NCBI RefSeq assembly: GCF_000189635.1
Contig: NW_002476342.1
Coordinates: 179,476 to 243,475, forward strand
Source of the DNA: Tetrahymena thermophila SB210
Lineage: Eukaryota > Ciliophora > Oligohymenophorea > Hymenostomatida > Tetrahymenidae
Reading direction: 5' to 3'
Length of the DNA stretch: 64,000 bases
Below are positions 23,311 through 36,687 of the stretch, in pieces. Position numbers and translations under genes: made by a program. Position 1 is the stretch's first letter; each line of letters opens with the position of its first letter. The notes beneath the pieces are model-generated. The model was not told the origin of the DNA, did no database searches, and saw only the letters and a program-made list of their open reading frames with translations.

Positions 23311-25310
23311 AATAATAAAAAATGAATAATAAACAATTAATTAAAAATTTAATTGAAAATTAAGTTAAAATAGCTAAAAAATGTTTGTTTTAATAAGAAT
23401 CAATTATTTAATAATAATGATAATTTCAAAAACAAAAATTATTTATTTAAATAAATTCAAAGTTAAATATATAAAAAATATTAGTAATAAAAAAATAATA
23501 TTTATAAATAAAATATACTCGAGATCAATATGGAGAATCTAATGAGATAAAAGTGAAGAGCTTAAAAACTTTTTTTATTATTTTTTTTAAATTTAAAGGT
23601 AATTAATAAAAAAATAAATAATTACTTCTTCTAATTTATTATATTTTTTAATCTATTATATCATTTATTTTATTTTTCGAAAATATTGAATAGCAATTTA
23701 CTGAATTTAATTAATTAATTAATTAATAATAAATGGATAAAAAGAACAAATAAAATATAATAACGAATTTTCAAATATTAATTAATTAATAAATTTGGTT
23801 TTATGAAGAGATATCACATAAAAATTAATTTAACATTCATTATTTATTCTTAATATTTGTATTTGAAACACATACTTAAAAATAAATATAGTAGGAATTA
23901 GAAATGACCAGTTAGTCATATTTGAAGCCATTCAAGTAATTTATTAATTAATATTCTAAAATTTTATAAAAATAATATTTATAAGTAGATTTTTCTGTTT
24001 TAGCTCTGTAATTAATAATAGGAATATTTATAATATCTCTAATTATTCTCTAATCACATTAGTTTTTTTTTGCAAGCACATTTTATTTAGGTATATATAT
24101 ATATATATTGCATCCACAAAATAAGTGCATTTAATACCAACTTAAATAACTTTTTAAAATTTATAAAAATTAATCATTTTTTCTTGTAATTTATTATTTA
24201 CTATAATTTTTTACTATATTTTACTCAAATATCATTTTATAGCCAAATATTTAAAAATTATACTGATATATATTAATTTGTTTTACCTTTTTCATGATGA
24301 TTATTTAATTTAAAAATTGCAAATAATTTAGTGTTGATTCAAAATTTTATAAAAATAAATGTCGAATGAAATACGAAAATGAATTTATTAAAAGTAAAAC
24401 TTTTATCAGTGTTTGCTAAAATTATTAAGAAATATAAATTCGATATGCTTGATGTTCTAGATTTAAAATAATAATCAATTATATTTTCTTTACTATATAT
24501 AAATGAGCAAAAAAAGAAAATGTAACAGACTTAGTTTTTAAAAGCTGCATTACTCAAAAAAAAAAAATATAATTAAAAAGATCCCAAATTTCATTTATTA
24601 TCGATAATCATAAACTCATTTTAATTTAAAACACAATTTTAGAAAATAAATTTATACAAATTAAATCATTTCTCTGCTTATAACTATCAACTCTTAAATT
24701 TTGGAAAAAATTCCTTTTGAAAAACTCTATTTCAAGATTTCAAAAAGGAAAAAGATCAAGAAATACAAGGATCAAAAATTATATTTAAATATTAATCTAA
24801 TTAAATATATATGAAAATCTTTTATAAATTTGCATTTTGAATTTAAAAAAATGATGTCCTTTATATTGTTTTATATTTGCATTGATTTTTAAAAAGGAAA
24901 AATTTGTAAATCAAAGTGTAAATTTACTCATGTAAACGGAATGATTTATTAATTCGATTTTTTAGATTTGATTACTCACTTTCATTTCAAATTTTTTTCA
25001 AAAATGTGGTTATTTTTTAATTAAGATTTCAATAGATTTATAGAAAAGATTATTAATTAAAACTTCTCAAAGGGAAACTTTGAGTAAGTATAGCACAATA
25101 AGTGCTCTTTTTAAATATTGAATGAATATTCTATGAAAATCATTGAGGCTTTTCTAATGCTTTTATTTTGTCTTAGGCTTAAAATTGTAATTATTTCTTT
25201 TTCTAAGCACATAAAACTAATAAAGATTTAAAAAATTATAATCCGCATTATCCTAAAATAAACAAAAAATATATTTAAAATTATTCTTTTTTTATTCAGA
25301 GACAATAAAA
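23311..25310. other. Intergenic AT-rich stretch
   Basis: Two kilobases with no clear gene. A minus-strand frame beginning at an ATG near 23930 runs some 70 codons but has no codon-usage support. A (TA)n run sits at about 24094-24108. The region just before 25311 presumably holds the promoter of the first plus-strand transporter. Confidence 0.4.
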
Positions 25311-27293
25311 ATGATTAAAAAATCATCAACCATAAAGATAAAAGGAATTTTGACTATAATAGCAGGATTCCTACTCAATATTACTAATGGCTCGATATTT
25401 TTATGGGGAACTATTAATATCTACATAACATCTTACTTTAGGTAGAAAAATGATCCAGATTTATCTCTCAGTATAGGAGGAGCTATATTTCCTCTTATGA
25501 CAGCAGCTTTTGCTACAGGAGTGCCTTTAGGAATTAAAGGCATTAAGATTTTTGGATAAGCTAGATATATATTGCTAATAAGCTCAGCTATTTCCTCTCT
25601 TTTGGTTATTTTTTCTAGTTACGCCCAGAAATTTTATTAATTTGCAATTATCTATGGAGTTTTAAATGGCTTGGCTGCAGGGTGCATTTGTTTTATTCCT
25701 ATCTATATGGGATATTTGCACTTTCCTAATAACAAAGGACTTATCTCTGGAATTAATACATGTGGATTCTCGTTTTGCTCATTTTTATTTGGATTGTTGT
25801 TTACTAAACTAGTCAATCCTGATGGACTTTTACAGAATTCAAATCCTGACGGATATTCATACTTTGATGGTGATTCCATTTCTGTAGCGTAAAATGTGCC
25901 TGAAGCTCTAAGAACAATTGGATACATATTTTTGAGTGTTTCGATTTGTGCTTCCTTTCTCGTATTTTATCATCCTAATTAAATTGGAGAAGAAGAAAAA
26001 AGACTTAAAAAATAGCTTTAATTAGCTTAACAAGAAAAGAAGCATTTATAAGATAACTTGATTTCAATAGAATAGGAGATAAAATAAGTTGAATCAAATA
26101 ATGAATAAAATATAAAATAATTTTAAGATCAATAAGCTTAGCTTTAAAATTACTAATAACATAGTTAACACTGTTAAGAGATGCTGATACACAATCAATA
26201 AATTATTGTCTAAAAGATAAGAATATCAGAAATTGAGGAATAAGTTCTACAAGAAAAGATAGAAATATCTCATAAAAAAGATGAATAAACAAGTTAAGCA
26301 TACGCTAATTAAATAATTATTGACGAAATTCAATGCAATGTAGAATATCCTACTAATGTAAGAGACAAGAAAACTAGTGTAGAAAAGGATTTTTAAAAGA
26401 TGCTTGAGCAGATGTAAAACGAGCATTAAAATCATAATAAGGAATAACATATCAATGTAAATGTGCAAGAAAATGAGATAAATGCATAAACTGCCTCAGA
26501 AGACTTAGCAAAAAAAGAAGAACAAATCAAAGAAGAATTAAAAATGGCTAAAAAGTAATAAGAAGAAATAGACGAACTTGACAAATTAGGAGCGCCTAAC
26601 ATTTTAACAGCATTAAAATAGCCAAAATTCTACTTGTCTATATTTTTAGCTATTCTTTGTCTTAGTTTTGGATCATTAATTAATGCAAACTATAAATCAA
26701 TAGCCAAAGATTATGGATTCAAAAGTGACAGTTTTCAAGCAATAGTTGGTTCTCTAGCTGGTATAGCAAATGGAATATCAAGACCTATTTGGGCAGGTTT
26801 GTTAGATAAATTCAAATACAAGAACTTGTTAATACTAGTTATTTGCTTATAGATAGCTACATGCTTATCTCTCCAAGCTACTAATCAAAGTATGGTGTTT
26901 TTTGCTGTTTGGGTTTTTTTGATATAATTTTTCTATGGAGGAGTCTTGGGAATGTTACCTGCATTTTCTGCTTAACTAAACGGTGTAAAAATAGGTTCAT
27001 AGCTATTTGGTTTCTACTTTTATGGATTCAGCATTGCAAATCTGATTTAATTTATATTAGTTTTAGAGTTAAAAAAAGAGATAGGTTTCAATAATATCTT
27101 TTACATTTGCTTAGGTCAACTAGTTTTGGCACTAATAATAATTAATTACTTTTAATTTAAAATAAAATGGTCAAAATACTATTTAGTATAGAAGCAAGAG
27201 ACATTGAAAACTTAATCAAATGAAAACATTTAAATAAATACTATAAGCAGCGAAATAAATTAATTAAAATTAGTTGTAACAAGCACATAATGA
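25311..27293 (+). CDS. MFS transporter, OFA-like family (paralogue 2)
   Basis: 660 codons without intron, ATG at 25311, TGA at 27291-27293. N-half helices run to about residue 218, opening with ITNGSIFLWGTINIYITS and with GVPLGIKGIKIFGQARY after helix 2. The long cytoplasmic loop (about 220-435) is rich in Gln, Glu and Lys and begins at YHPNQIGEEEKRLKK, conserved in all copies. The C-half starts at KQPKFYLSIFLAILC and includes GSLAGIANGISRPIWAGLLD. The outward loop between helices 5 and 6 has NPDGYSYFDGDSISVAQ, absent from typical bacterial OFA proteins and a good family tag. First of three in subgroup 1 (with 28732 and 33423). Substrate not predictable from sequence. Confidence 0.92.
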
Positions 27294-28731
27294 AATTAAG
27301 AAATAAATGCATAATAAATAGCTTCAATTTAAATAAGAAATATTTATTTGTAATAAATTTTATATTAATGTCAAATATTTATTTTATTATATAAAAATAT
27401 GCTAAAAAATACTTATAAATATAAAATTTTAAAGTTGTTTTAATTACTTAAAGCTTTAAATCTAAAATTTGCTATAAACCAACTCAATCAAATTAATTAA
27501 TTAATTGATTCATTTTTTTAAATAAATATTTTATTCTGATCCATTTTTGGTAGAGTAATTTTTTTAAAATGCTACTTTAGTAAATAAATCACTTATTTTT
27601 TCATATGCTATTTTTTATGTTTTATTTTATTAAAATTTAATGAAATAATATTTATTTAATTTTATTCATTAATTTCAATCTAAAAATCATTTTTATTTCA
27701 AAACTTAAAAAATATTAACAAAATAACAATTTTAATTTTTCTAAAAAAAATAAATTAATTATCAAAATAATCTTTTTGATTATTTTTTATATTTTCTATT
27801 TCAAAAAAAAATAAATTATTTTACAATTAAATTTTATTTATTTCAAAATTTATAATCTTTGTTTTGCTTTTTTACTTTGCATTAGTAATATAGCATTTAA
27901 TATCTTTTTCTATCACTCGATTTGACTAATTAATTAAAAGTGATGTATTAAAAAATAAAATAAAAGTGCTGCAAGAAATTATCATATTTTCAGAGTAACT
28001 TGTATGATACTTAATTAGCAAATAGAAGACATAATCTTTGAATTAAAAATACGTAATTTGTTATCGATTTTATTAATTTTGACTAGAAATTAATTAATAT
28101 TTTCTAATTTATATTAAAAGATTATTGAAGTAAAAATATCAAAGAAAGCTTAATGAGAGGGAGGGAGGGAGGTAGCTAACTTCTTACATTTAAAAAAAAT
28201 GAATATTTAGTTTGTTAATGAAAGAAAACTTGCTTTCTATTATAATTAAAAAAAATTGTATATCCTGGTTTAATTTGCTAAAATAAAGAGATTTTGGAGA
28301 AGTGTATTTATTAATGTAAATTTAGTTTTGCAAAGAAATAGATTTTATATATCTTAGATTTCATTTATGATTAATAAATCTATTCTAAAAAGGAATTTGA
28401 TTACATATTAATTAAAGCATGTCATTTGAATAAATTTATAGAAAGCATAATTAATTAAGAAATTTCAAAGAAAAGCATTTATGTAATTATAAAGAAATAA
28501 GTATGATTTTTAATTATTAGGTGAACGTTCTAACAATATCAATTAATTAAGTAATTGATTTTTATTTAATTTATGATTTTATTTTATCTTTGGTTTAAAT
28601 AATGCATGCATAGAGAATGATTTCAAAATAAATATATAATTTCATTTATTTCAGTTAAAAATTAATAATAAAAATAAACAAAATAATTTTCATAATATCT
28701 TTTTTACTGCTTTTATTTAAAAAAGATTCTA
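27294..28731. other. Intergenic AT-rich stretch
   Basis: Nothing recognised except a short (GAGG)n run at about 28157-28172. Confidence 0.4.
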
Positions 28732-30723
28732 ATGGTAAAGTGTATGATGTCTAGTAATAGGATAAAAGGAATTTTGACTATTATTGCAGGTTTTGTCCTT
28801 AATCTTACTAGTGGCTCTATGTTTTTATGGGGAACACTCAATATCTATATAACCTCTTATTTTAGATAGAAGGATGATCCTGATTTATCACTCAGTATCG
28901 GAGGAGCTATATTTCCCGTCATGACTGCTTCTTTTGCTACAGGAATACCTTTAGGAATTAAGTGTATTCAATTACTAGGTCAAGCTCGATACGTTTTATT
29001 TATAAGTTCTGTTATTGCCTCATTAACAGTAATTCTCTCAAGCTATGCAGAGAAATTTTATTAATTTGCAATTATCTATGGTGTAATAAATGGTATAGCT
29101 TCTGGTTGTATATGTATTGTCCCCATTTACATGGGATATCTTTATTATCCTAACTACAGAGGACTTGTTTCTGGAATAAACACATGTGGATGTGCTCTTT
29201 GTTCTTTCTTGTTTGGTATACTTTTCACTCAATTAGTCAATCCTGATGGACTTTTGTAGAATTCAAACTCTGATGGATATTCGTATTTTGATGGCGACTC
29301 CATTTCAGTAGCTTAAAATGTGCCTGAAACTCTTAGAAAAATTGGGTACATTTTTTTGAGTGTTTCTGTATGTGCATCATTTCTTGTATTTTATCATCCT
29401 AATTAAATCGGAGAAGAAGAAAAAAGGCTGAAAAAATAGCTCTAATTAAAATAACAAGAAAAAAAGCAATTTTAAGAAAACCTTTAAACAATAGAATAAG
29501 AAATATAATAAATTGAATTAACAATTAACAATGAATAAAATTAAAAATAATTTTAAGAGGAACAAGTTTAACCTTTAAGAAATCCAAAATTCAATCGACA
29601 CTCATAAGAAATACTGAGATAAAGCAAGCAAATAATTGTTTAAAAGATCAGAATTTCAGAAATTGAGTAACAAGTTCTACAAGAAAAGATAGAGATTTCT
29701 CATAAAAAAGACGAATAAACAGGATTAGTTTACGTTAACAAAGTTATAATAGATGAAATTAAGGAGAATTAGGATAAAGTTAATGTAACAAAAAACAAAC
29801 AGTTCTCTGAAAAAGACTTTTTAAGAATACTCCAAAGAATACAATCAAATGAAGACTAAAGTTATAATAAAGAATAGCATATTAATTAGTATGTGTAGGA
29901 TGATGATTTAAATAAAGAACTAACAGAGGAAGAATTAGCAAAAAAAGAAGAGTAAATTAAAGAAGAGTTGGAAAATACAAAGAAAAACTAAGAGGAAATA
30001 GATGAACTTGATAAGTTAGGAGCTCCTAGCATTAAAATAGCCTTGAAGTAACCCAAATTCTACTTGTCTATTTTATTAGCTATTCTTTGTCTTGGTTTTG
30101 GATCACTAATCAATGCAAACTATAAATCGATAGCAAAAGATTAAGGATTTGAAAGTGACAGCTTTTAAACTCTAGTAGGCTCTTTAGCTGGTCTCGCTAA
30201 CGGAATATCAAGACCTGTGTGGTCAGGTTTATTAGATAAGTTCAAATACAAACACTTACTAATAGTTGCTCTATCTATATAAATAGTAACTAGTTTATCT
30301 CTTCAAGCAACTAATCAAAGTGAGGCATTTTTCGCTATTTGGATTTTTATAATTCACTTTTGCTTAGGAGGAGTCTTGGGTATGTTACCTGTATTTTCTG
30401 CGTAACTGAATGGAGTTAAAATAGGTTCATAACTCTATGGTTTTTACTTTTACGGATTCAGTATAGCAAATTTCGTTTAGTTTATCATAGTGTTGGAATT
30501 AAAAAAGGAAATAGGCTTCAATAATATATTTTATATTTTCTTCGCCTAATTATTTTTGGCATTCATAATAATAATCTGCTTTTAATTCAAAATAAAGTGG
30601 TCAAAATATTACATGGCAAAGAAAGAAGAAACACTCAATACATAATCTAATGAAAATATTCCAAACAATGTCATTAATAGTGAATAAAATTAATTAAATT
30701 TTATAGTTACTAATTAAGAATGA
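28732..30723 (+). CDS. MFS transporter, OFA-like family (paralogue 3)
   Basis: 663 codons without intron, ATG at 28732 (further in-frame ATGs at 28744 and 28747 could also serve), TGA at 30721-30723. It keeps all family marks: TSGSMFLWGTLNIYITSYFR in helix 1, GIPLGIKCIQLLGQARY, YHPNQIGEEEKRLKK at the loop start, KQPKFYLSILLAILC at the start of the second half and GISRPVWSGLLDKFKYK. The N-half is closest to paralogue 2. In place of the FPNNKG/FPNNRG found in most others after helix 4 it has YPNYRG, and it carries extra Cys in helix 5 (TCGCALCSF). Central loop about 215 residues, Gln/Glu/Lys-rich, with several predicted coiled-coil heptads. Confidence 0.92.
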
Positions 30724-33422
30724 AATTAATTAACTAACAAACAAACAAACAAACAAATAATATTTATTATTTTAATAAACAATTTTTCAATATATATGAT
30801 AATATTTAAATAAATAGCAAAATTAATTGACCATTAATAAAATTATTTATTATATTTTACTTTACTTTATTTCTTGTAAATATCTGTTAACTAATCTTCT
30901 AGAAAAATACCTTTTTAAATAATTTCTTACAATTTTATCTTCTAAATTATTAAGAAATTGATAGTGACTAACTAACTAACTAACTAAATAACTAAAAAAT
31001 ATAATTATGTTACTACTCCTCAATAACATATTTTATAAGTATTAAAAAATAAAATGAAAGAATAGTAGATTAGAAAATACGCTATTATTTATTTATGTTA
31101 TTTATCATATTTTGTATTAATTTTTATGATAGAACTTTTATAAAATTTAAAAAACTTTATTCAGAATTAGATTTCTACTTTAACAATTTGCATCTATTTC
31201 TATCTATTTATTTTTTATCCTCCTAAAACACTTAATTACTTTTAATTTTTGAAAGAAAGATTTCTAATAAGAATAACTTGTAAATTTAATCAAATAATCT
31301 AGGCCGTTCTAATTGTTTGGTTTCTTAGATTTAATTACTCTTTTATAAGTCTATTTTCAAAGTATATTTGGTTATACTTTAATTAATTCATAAGAATCCT
31401 ATCAAAAATTATTAAAAAATAGATAGATTATTCATATAAAATCAAATCAAGAAAAATAGATTGATTCGTTTAATGTAAGTAATATGCAATAACTTTTTAT
31501 TTTAATTCAATCCAAAAATGTTCTAACAAAATTAATTTTTTTATTCAGACATGTTTCAGTGTTTACTGCATTTAGTATAATTGTGTTATAGCTTCATTAA
31601 AAAATATAAATTAAACTTTATGATAAGCTTTTCAAAATTATTTTTACTTATCGCTTAAAATAGATATAAAATAGTAAATAATAATCGAACAAATATAATA
31701 AATGTATTATTATTATTCTAATGCCAATATTTTTTTAATTAATAAATGAAATTTTGTTTTTACTTAAAGAACTAAAACTCTACTTAAAATCATAAACTAA
31801 TAGGGAAAAGACCATAAAAGATTATTCATATGTCTTATATTAATATATTTCCTCTAAATTTCTATATTTTTGATACCTTTAATAGTAAAGAATAATAAAT
31901 TCTTTAAAAAAATAAATACAAAATAATTTGTTATTATAAATTTATTAGAAAGAGCATTTCTTATGATACAAAAAAATAATAATTTATTATTACTTATGGA
32001 GCTAATGATATATATATCCAATATATTTATTTTATTTTCTACGATATAAGATAATTACAAATTTAAACATAGCAAGAATTATTTTATGATTTGAAGTGTA
32101 TGAACTGCTATTGCTTCCATTCTTAATTAGCTACCTAAAAAATGTTATGATAAAATAATAATAAAATCAATTGAATTGAATAAATGGTGTTGATATAAAA
32201 ATGATATTTTTTACTCAAAAAGAATCATATCAAAGTTAATAAGACTGTTATCTTTTAGTACACCTATTTTTGCTTTTTATCTCATATAACAATCTGAATT
32301 GAATCTGAGTGAGAGAACTTGTTATTATTATTAGAATAAATTATGATAAATTAATTTTTTATTTTTTCTTTAAATTAAAAATTTCAAAATATTTTTTAAA
32401 ATATTAAAAATCAATCTAAATTTTTTATGAATAATTGAATGACAATTTATTTATTTTTTAAATAATAAATTTAAAATTTACATACTTATAAAATATAATT
32501 TAAATAACTCAATCAAAGTAGATTTTACAAAAATGGTTCAAGCAAGTTTTTTAAATTTCACAAATTAATTATGATAAAAAATAAAAAAAATTTTTCAAAT
32601 TCAATTTTAAAACAAAGTCATTAAAATTAATATGACGAACTTTTTTCTTTTTATTAGATTTATAAGACGGATTTTGCAATAAATGTTAAGAAATACATAA
32701 TTTACTTACAAATAAGTATTGTAATTAATTAATCTATTTGGGTAAATAATTTGATTACAAATATATTTTGTAATTTAAAAAATTAAATTAAGGCTATTAT
32801 TTTTCAATTCTAATAAATATTGATTTACATATTTTTTATGTAAATTTTTTAGGCCTTTTAAAAACAAACAAACAAACAAATGAATCTATTTTAAATATGG
32901 ACTTTATATTAAAAATATGTTTAAAAAATATCAAATAGAAAATTTAATAATTTTAAGATAAACTTTGTTTATTAAATAATAAAGAATTGCCAAGAATTAT
33001 GTCGTTAAACAGGTTAAAATTACTTCATTCTTATAAATAAGAATTTAATGTAATTAAAACTAAGTAAATTTACTCAAATAAAATAATTAGCTCATTAAAT
33101 TTTGTTTTTTAAATTTAATTACTGATTACAAATCTAAATTGTTTTGATTATGATTTTTACTTGATTAAATCTAAAAAATATAAAATAGATAATTATTTAA
33201 TTATTCTTAGAAAGTTATTAGTAAGTAAGTAAAAAGCTATAACTTCATATTTTTATTTTAACATGAATGTTCAAAGAAAATTTTCCATGTCTAGTTTTAT
33301 TTGAATTCAAATTATCTTTTAAATAATTGAAAAAGAATATAAATAATAAAACTCAATAACTTTTAAAATTAACTTTATTTATAAAAAAAAATATTTTCGA
33401 TTACATTTTATTTGGTGAAGAA
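30724..33422. other. Intergenic AT-rich stretch, 2.7 kb
   Basis: No gene seen on either strand. Short tandem repeats: (CAAA)n at 30733-30757, (CTAA)n at about 30967-30986, and (CAAA)n near 32864-32879. Confidence 0.45.
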
Positions 33423-35411
33423 ATGGAAATAACGAAATAAAAGACGAATATAAAAATAAAAGGTATATTGACTTTAATTGGAGGATTCTTTATTTTGCTT
33501 ATGAATGGCTCAATTTTTTTATGGGGAACACTTAATGTTTATATTACATCTTATTTTAGATAGAAAAATGATCCAGATTTATCACTTAGTATAGGTGGAG
33601 CTGTATTTCCTTTGATGACTGCTTCTTTAGCTACTGGAATACCCTTAGGAATTAAAGGTATCAAATTATTTGGATAGGCACGTTATAGTTTGTTATTAAG
33701 CACTGTAATAACTTCACTTATGGTAATTCTTTCTAGCTATGCTGAGAAATTTTATTAGTTTGCTATCATTTATGGAGTGATTAATGGCATAGCCGCCGGT
33801 TCTATTTATTTTGTTCCCATTTATATGGGCTATCTCCACTTTCCCAATAATAGAGGTATTGTTTCTGGAATTAATACATGTGGATTTGCTCTTTGTTCTT
33901 TCTTATTTGGTTTATTATTCACACATTTGGTGAATCCTGATGGTCTTTAACAAAACTCAAATTCAGATGGATATTCGTATTTTGATGGTGATTCGATTTC
34001 TGTTGCACATAATGTTCCTGAAGCTCTTAGAACGATTGGATACATTTTTTTGGGTGTTTCAGTTTGTGCATCATAACTCATATTTTATCATCCTAATTAA
34101 ATCGGAGAAGAAGAAAAAAGGCTTAAAAAATAGCTTTAATTAAAATAATTAGAAAAGAAGCACTTTTAAGAAAATCTGATTACTATAGAATAAGAAATTA
34201 AATAAATTGACTTATTTAACCAACAAAATATAAAATAATTTTAACCTGAATAAGCTTAAGTTCTAAATAATTAAAAATGTGATTAAAGTTAACAAGATTT
34301 ATTGAGGTAAAGTCAACAAATCTTTATTTAAAAAATAAAAATATCATAAATGGAAGAAATGATCCTTCAAGAAAAAATAGAGATATCTCATAAGAAAGAT
34401 GAGTAAACAGGATTAGCTTTTGCCAATCCTACTCTAATAGACGAAATAAAATAAAACTCAGAAAAGCTAGCATTAAAAAAAGATAAATAAGCTATTGAAG
34501 ATGATTACTAAAAAATAATATAGCTAATGTAAAATGAAAGCTTAATTCATAATAAAGAATAACATGTTAATTTATATGTTTAAGAAAATGATGAAAGCAT
34601 CGAGCTAACAAAGTAAAATTTAACCAGAAAAGAGGAGGAAATTAAAGAGGAATTAAAACATACGCAAAAAAAATAATAAGAAATTGATGAACTTGATAAA
34701 TCAGGCGCTCCTAATATTATATTGGCCTTAAAGTAGCCAAAATTCTACTTGTCTATATTTTTGGTTGTTCTTTGTCTAGGTTTTGGATCTTTGATAAATG
34801 CAAACTATAAATCAATTGCAAAAGATTATGGATTCAAAACAGATAGCTTCTAAACTCTGGTAGGCTCTCTAGCTGGTATAGCTAATGGAATATCAAGACC
34901 AGTGTGGGCTGGTTTACTAGATAGATTCAAATTTAAAAACTTGTTAATACTGATTATTTGCATTTAAATCACTATAAGTCTATCTTTCCAAGCTACTAGC
35001 TAAAGTGAGGTATTTTTCGCTATCTGGGTGTTTATAGCTCACTTTTGCTTTGGAGGAGTCTTGGGTATGTTACCTGTCTTTTCTGCCTAATTAAATGGTG
35101 TTAAAATAGGATCATAATTATTTGGATTCTACTGGTATGGATTTAGTATAGCAAATTTAATTCAATTTGTACTAGTTTTGGAATTAAAAAAACAAATTGG
35201 TTTCAATAATATCTTTTACATTTATTTCGGTTAACTAGTTGTGGCATTTATAATAATGAACTACTTTTAATTTAAAATTCAATGGTCTAAATATTACCTA
35301 AACAAAAAGAAAGAAGAAACATTAAACACTTAATCTTAAGAAAATATCCAAACAATTGGTATCAATAGTGAGTAAAATAAATTAAATCTTGTCGCTATCA
35401 CTTAAGTCTGA
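33423..35411 (+). CDS. MFS transporter, OFA-like family (paralogue 4)
   Basis: 662 codons without intron, ATG at 33423, TGA at 35409-35411. Helix 1 reads MNGSIFLWGTLNVYITSYFR; after helix 2 GIPLGIKGIKLFGQARY; helix-5/6 loop NSDGYSYFDGDSISVAH; loop start YHPNQIGEEEKRLKK; second half from KQPKFYLSIFLVVLCLGFG with GISRPVWAGLLDRFKFK and LPVFSAQLNGVKIGSQLFG. It groups with paralogues 2 and 3 (660-663 aa) rather than with the 634-aa group that follows. The C-terminus is a short polar cytoplasmic tail. Confidence 0.92.
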
Positions 35412-36687
35412 AATCGATTAATAAATTTATAAAACAAAATACATGTAATTTATTTTATAAAAATGTAAATAAAATATTTGATTTAATTAATTCAATACAT
35501 AAAAAATTATAATTTAATACATTCTTCGTTGATGTTTATGTCTTCATACTATCTACTAAAAACTTTAAAATTCCAAAATTTTAATTTATTTTAATGAACT
35601 TATCATTTAAGTATTTATTTAATAACTAAAGATATCTAATTAATTAATTTCTTCATATTAATTATCAAAAAATACAAATTCTATCAATATTTAAACATCA
35701 TCCTAATAAGGTTACAACACTTAGAAAAGCCAAATAGGAAATACATTCGATTTTAAACAATTAATTTAATAAAAGAATATTTAAATATAAAAACAAAAGA
35801 GCAATGTAATATTTCCCACATAACAATTTTAAAAACTAAACTAATTGATAATTAATATTTAAACATCTATCCATACAATTATTGTATCAAATAAATACAT
35901 TTTATAAGTATTATGTATTTTATTTAATTACATACCTATAAAAATATCCTTTAAATCTATTTTCAATAGGACAGGGTGGGGATCATCTTGCAAAATATTA
36001 CTTCATAGTAGATAGATAGATAGATAGAAAAGCAAAAAACATTTTTTAAGCTAATACAAACAATTAATTATTTACCCCTGAAATTACTTAATTTTTAAGT
36101 TATAACTGTAAGATTAATTATTTACATAGACAATTAAAGAAAGAACATAAATTAAATTTAATGATTATTGCATGATTAGTATAATTTAATTATATGGTAA
36201 AAAATCTAAAATTAACAAATAATATCAAATTAATACATTAATAAAATTAGATTTCCATTTAAAAATATGTAAACAGCTAGGCTCTCAAGAGATTTAAAAA
36301 TAGTCTAAAAAAAGCTGTTTATTATTATACTATAAAGTTTAAATTACTTATTTACAACGTATTTATATAACATTTTTTATTTTCTATTATAATTTTATTT
36401 TTGTAAATTCTTAAAAATAGCCGCCATCTCTTTTTTTGTGTGGATAAAAAATAACTTAATTAATTTGGATTTTTGTTCAAATAGGAATTTCTATCTGAAA
36501 TTCATATTCTGTAAGATTGAAAAATATACAATTACTAGCAGTCTAATTTGACTTTAAAGATTAAATTCAAAATAGTAAGAAATATAATTTATATTTAAGA
36601 ATTATATTTAAAATTTAGTCTAAAAATCACCAAAAGTAAGAGTTATATATTCGTCTCATCACTTAATTTAAATTAGTTAAAATAAAA
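35412..36687. other. Intergenic stretch with homology to the 5' flanks of the next copies
   Basis: (TAGA)n at 36009-36028. From about 36040 the sequence resembles the region upstream of the copies at 39816 and 42768, including a TTGTTCAAATAG just before GGAATTTC; this looks like a 3' splice site, so a 5'-UTR intron is possible. Confidence 0.45.

Noticed and set aside
23870..23935. Minus-strand gene starting MASNMTNW
   Set aside because: About 70 open codons in AT-rich DNA with no exon support and no similarity seen.
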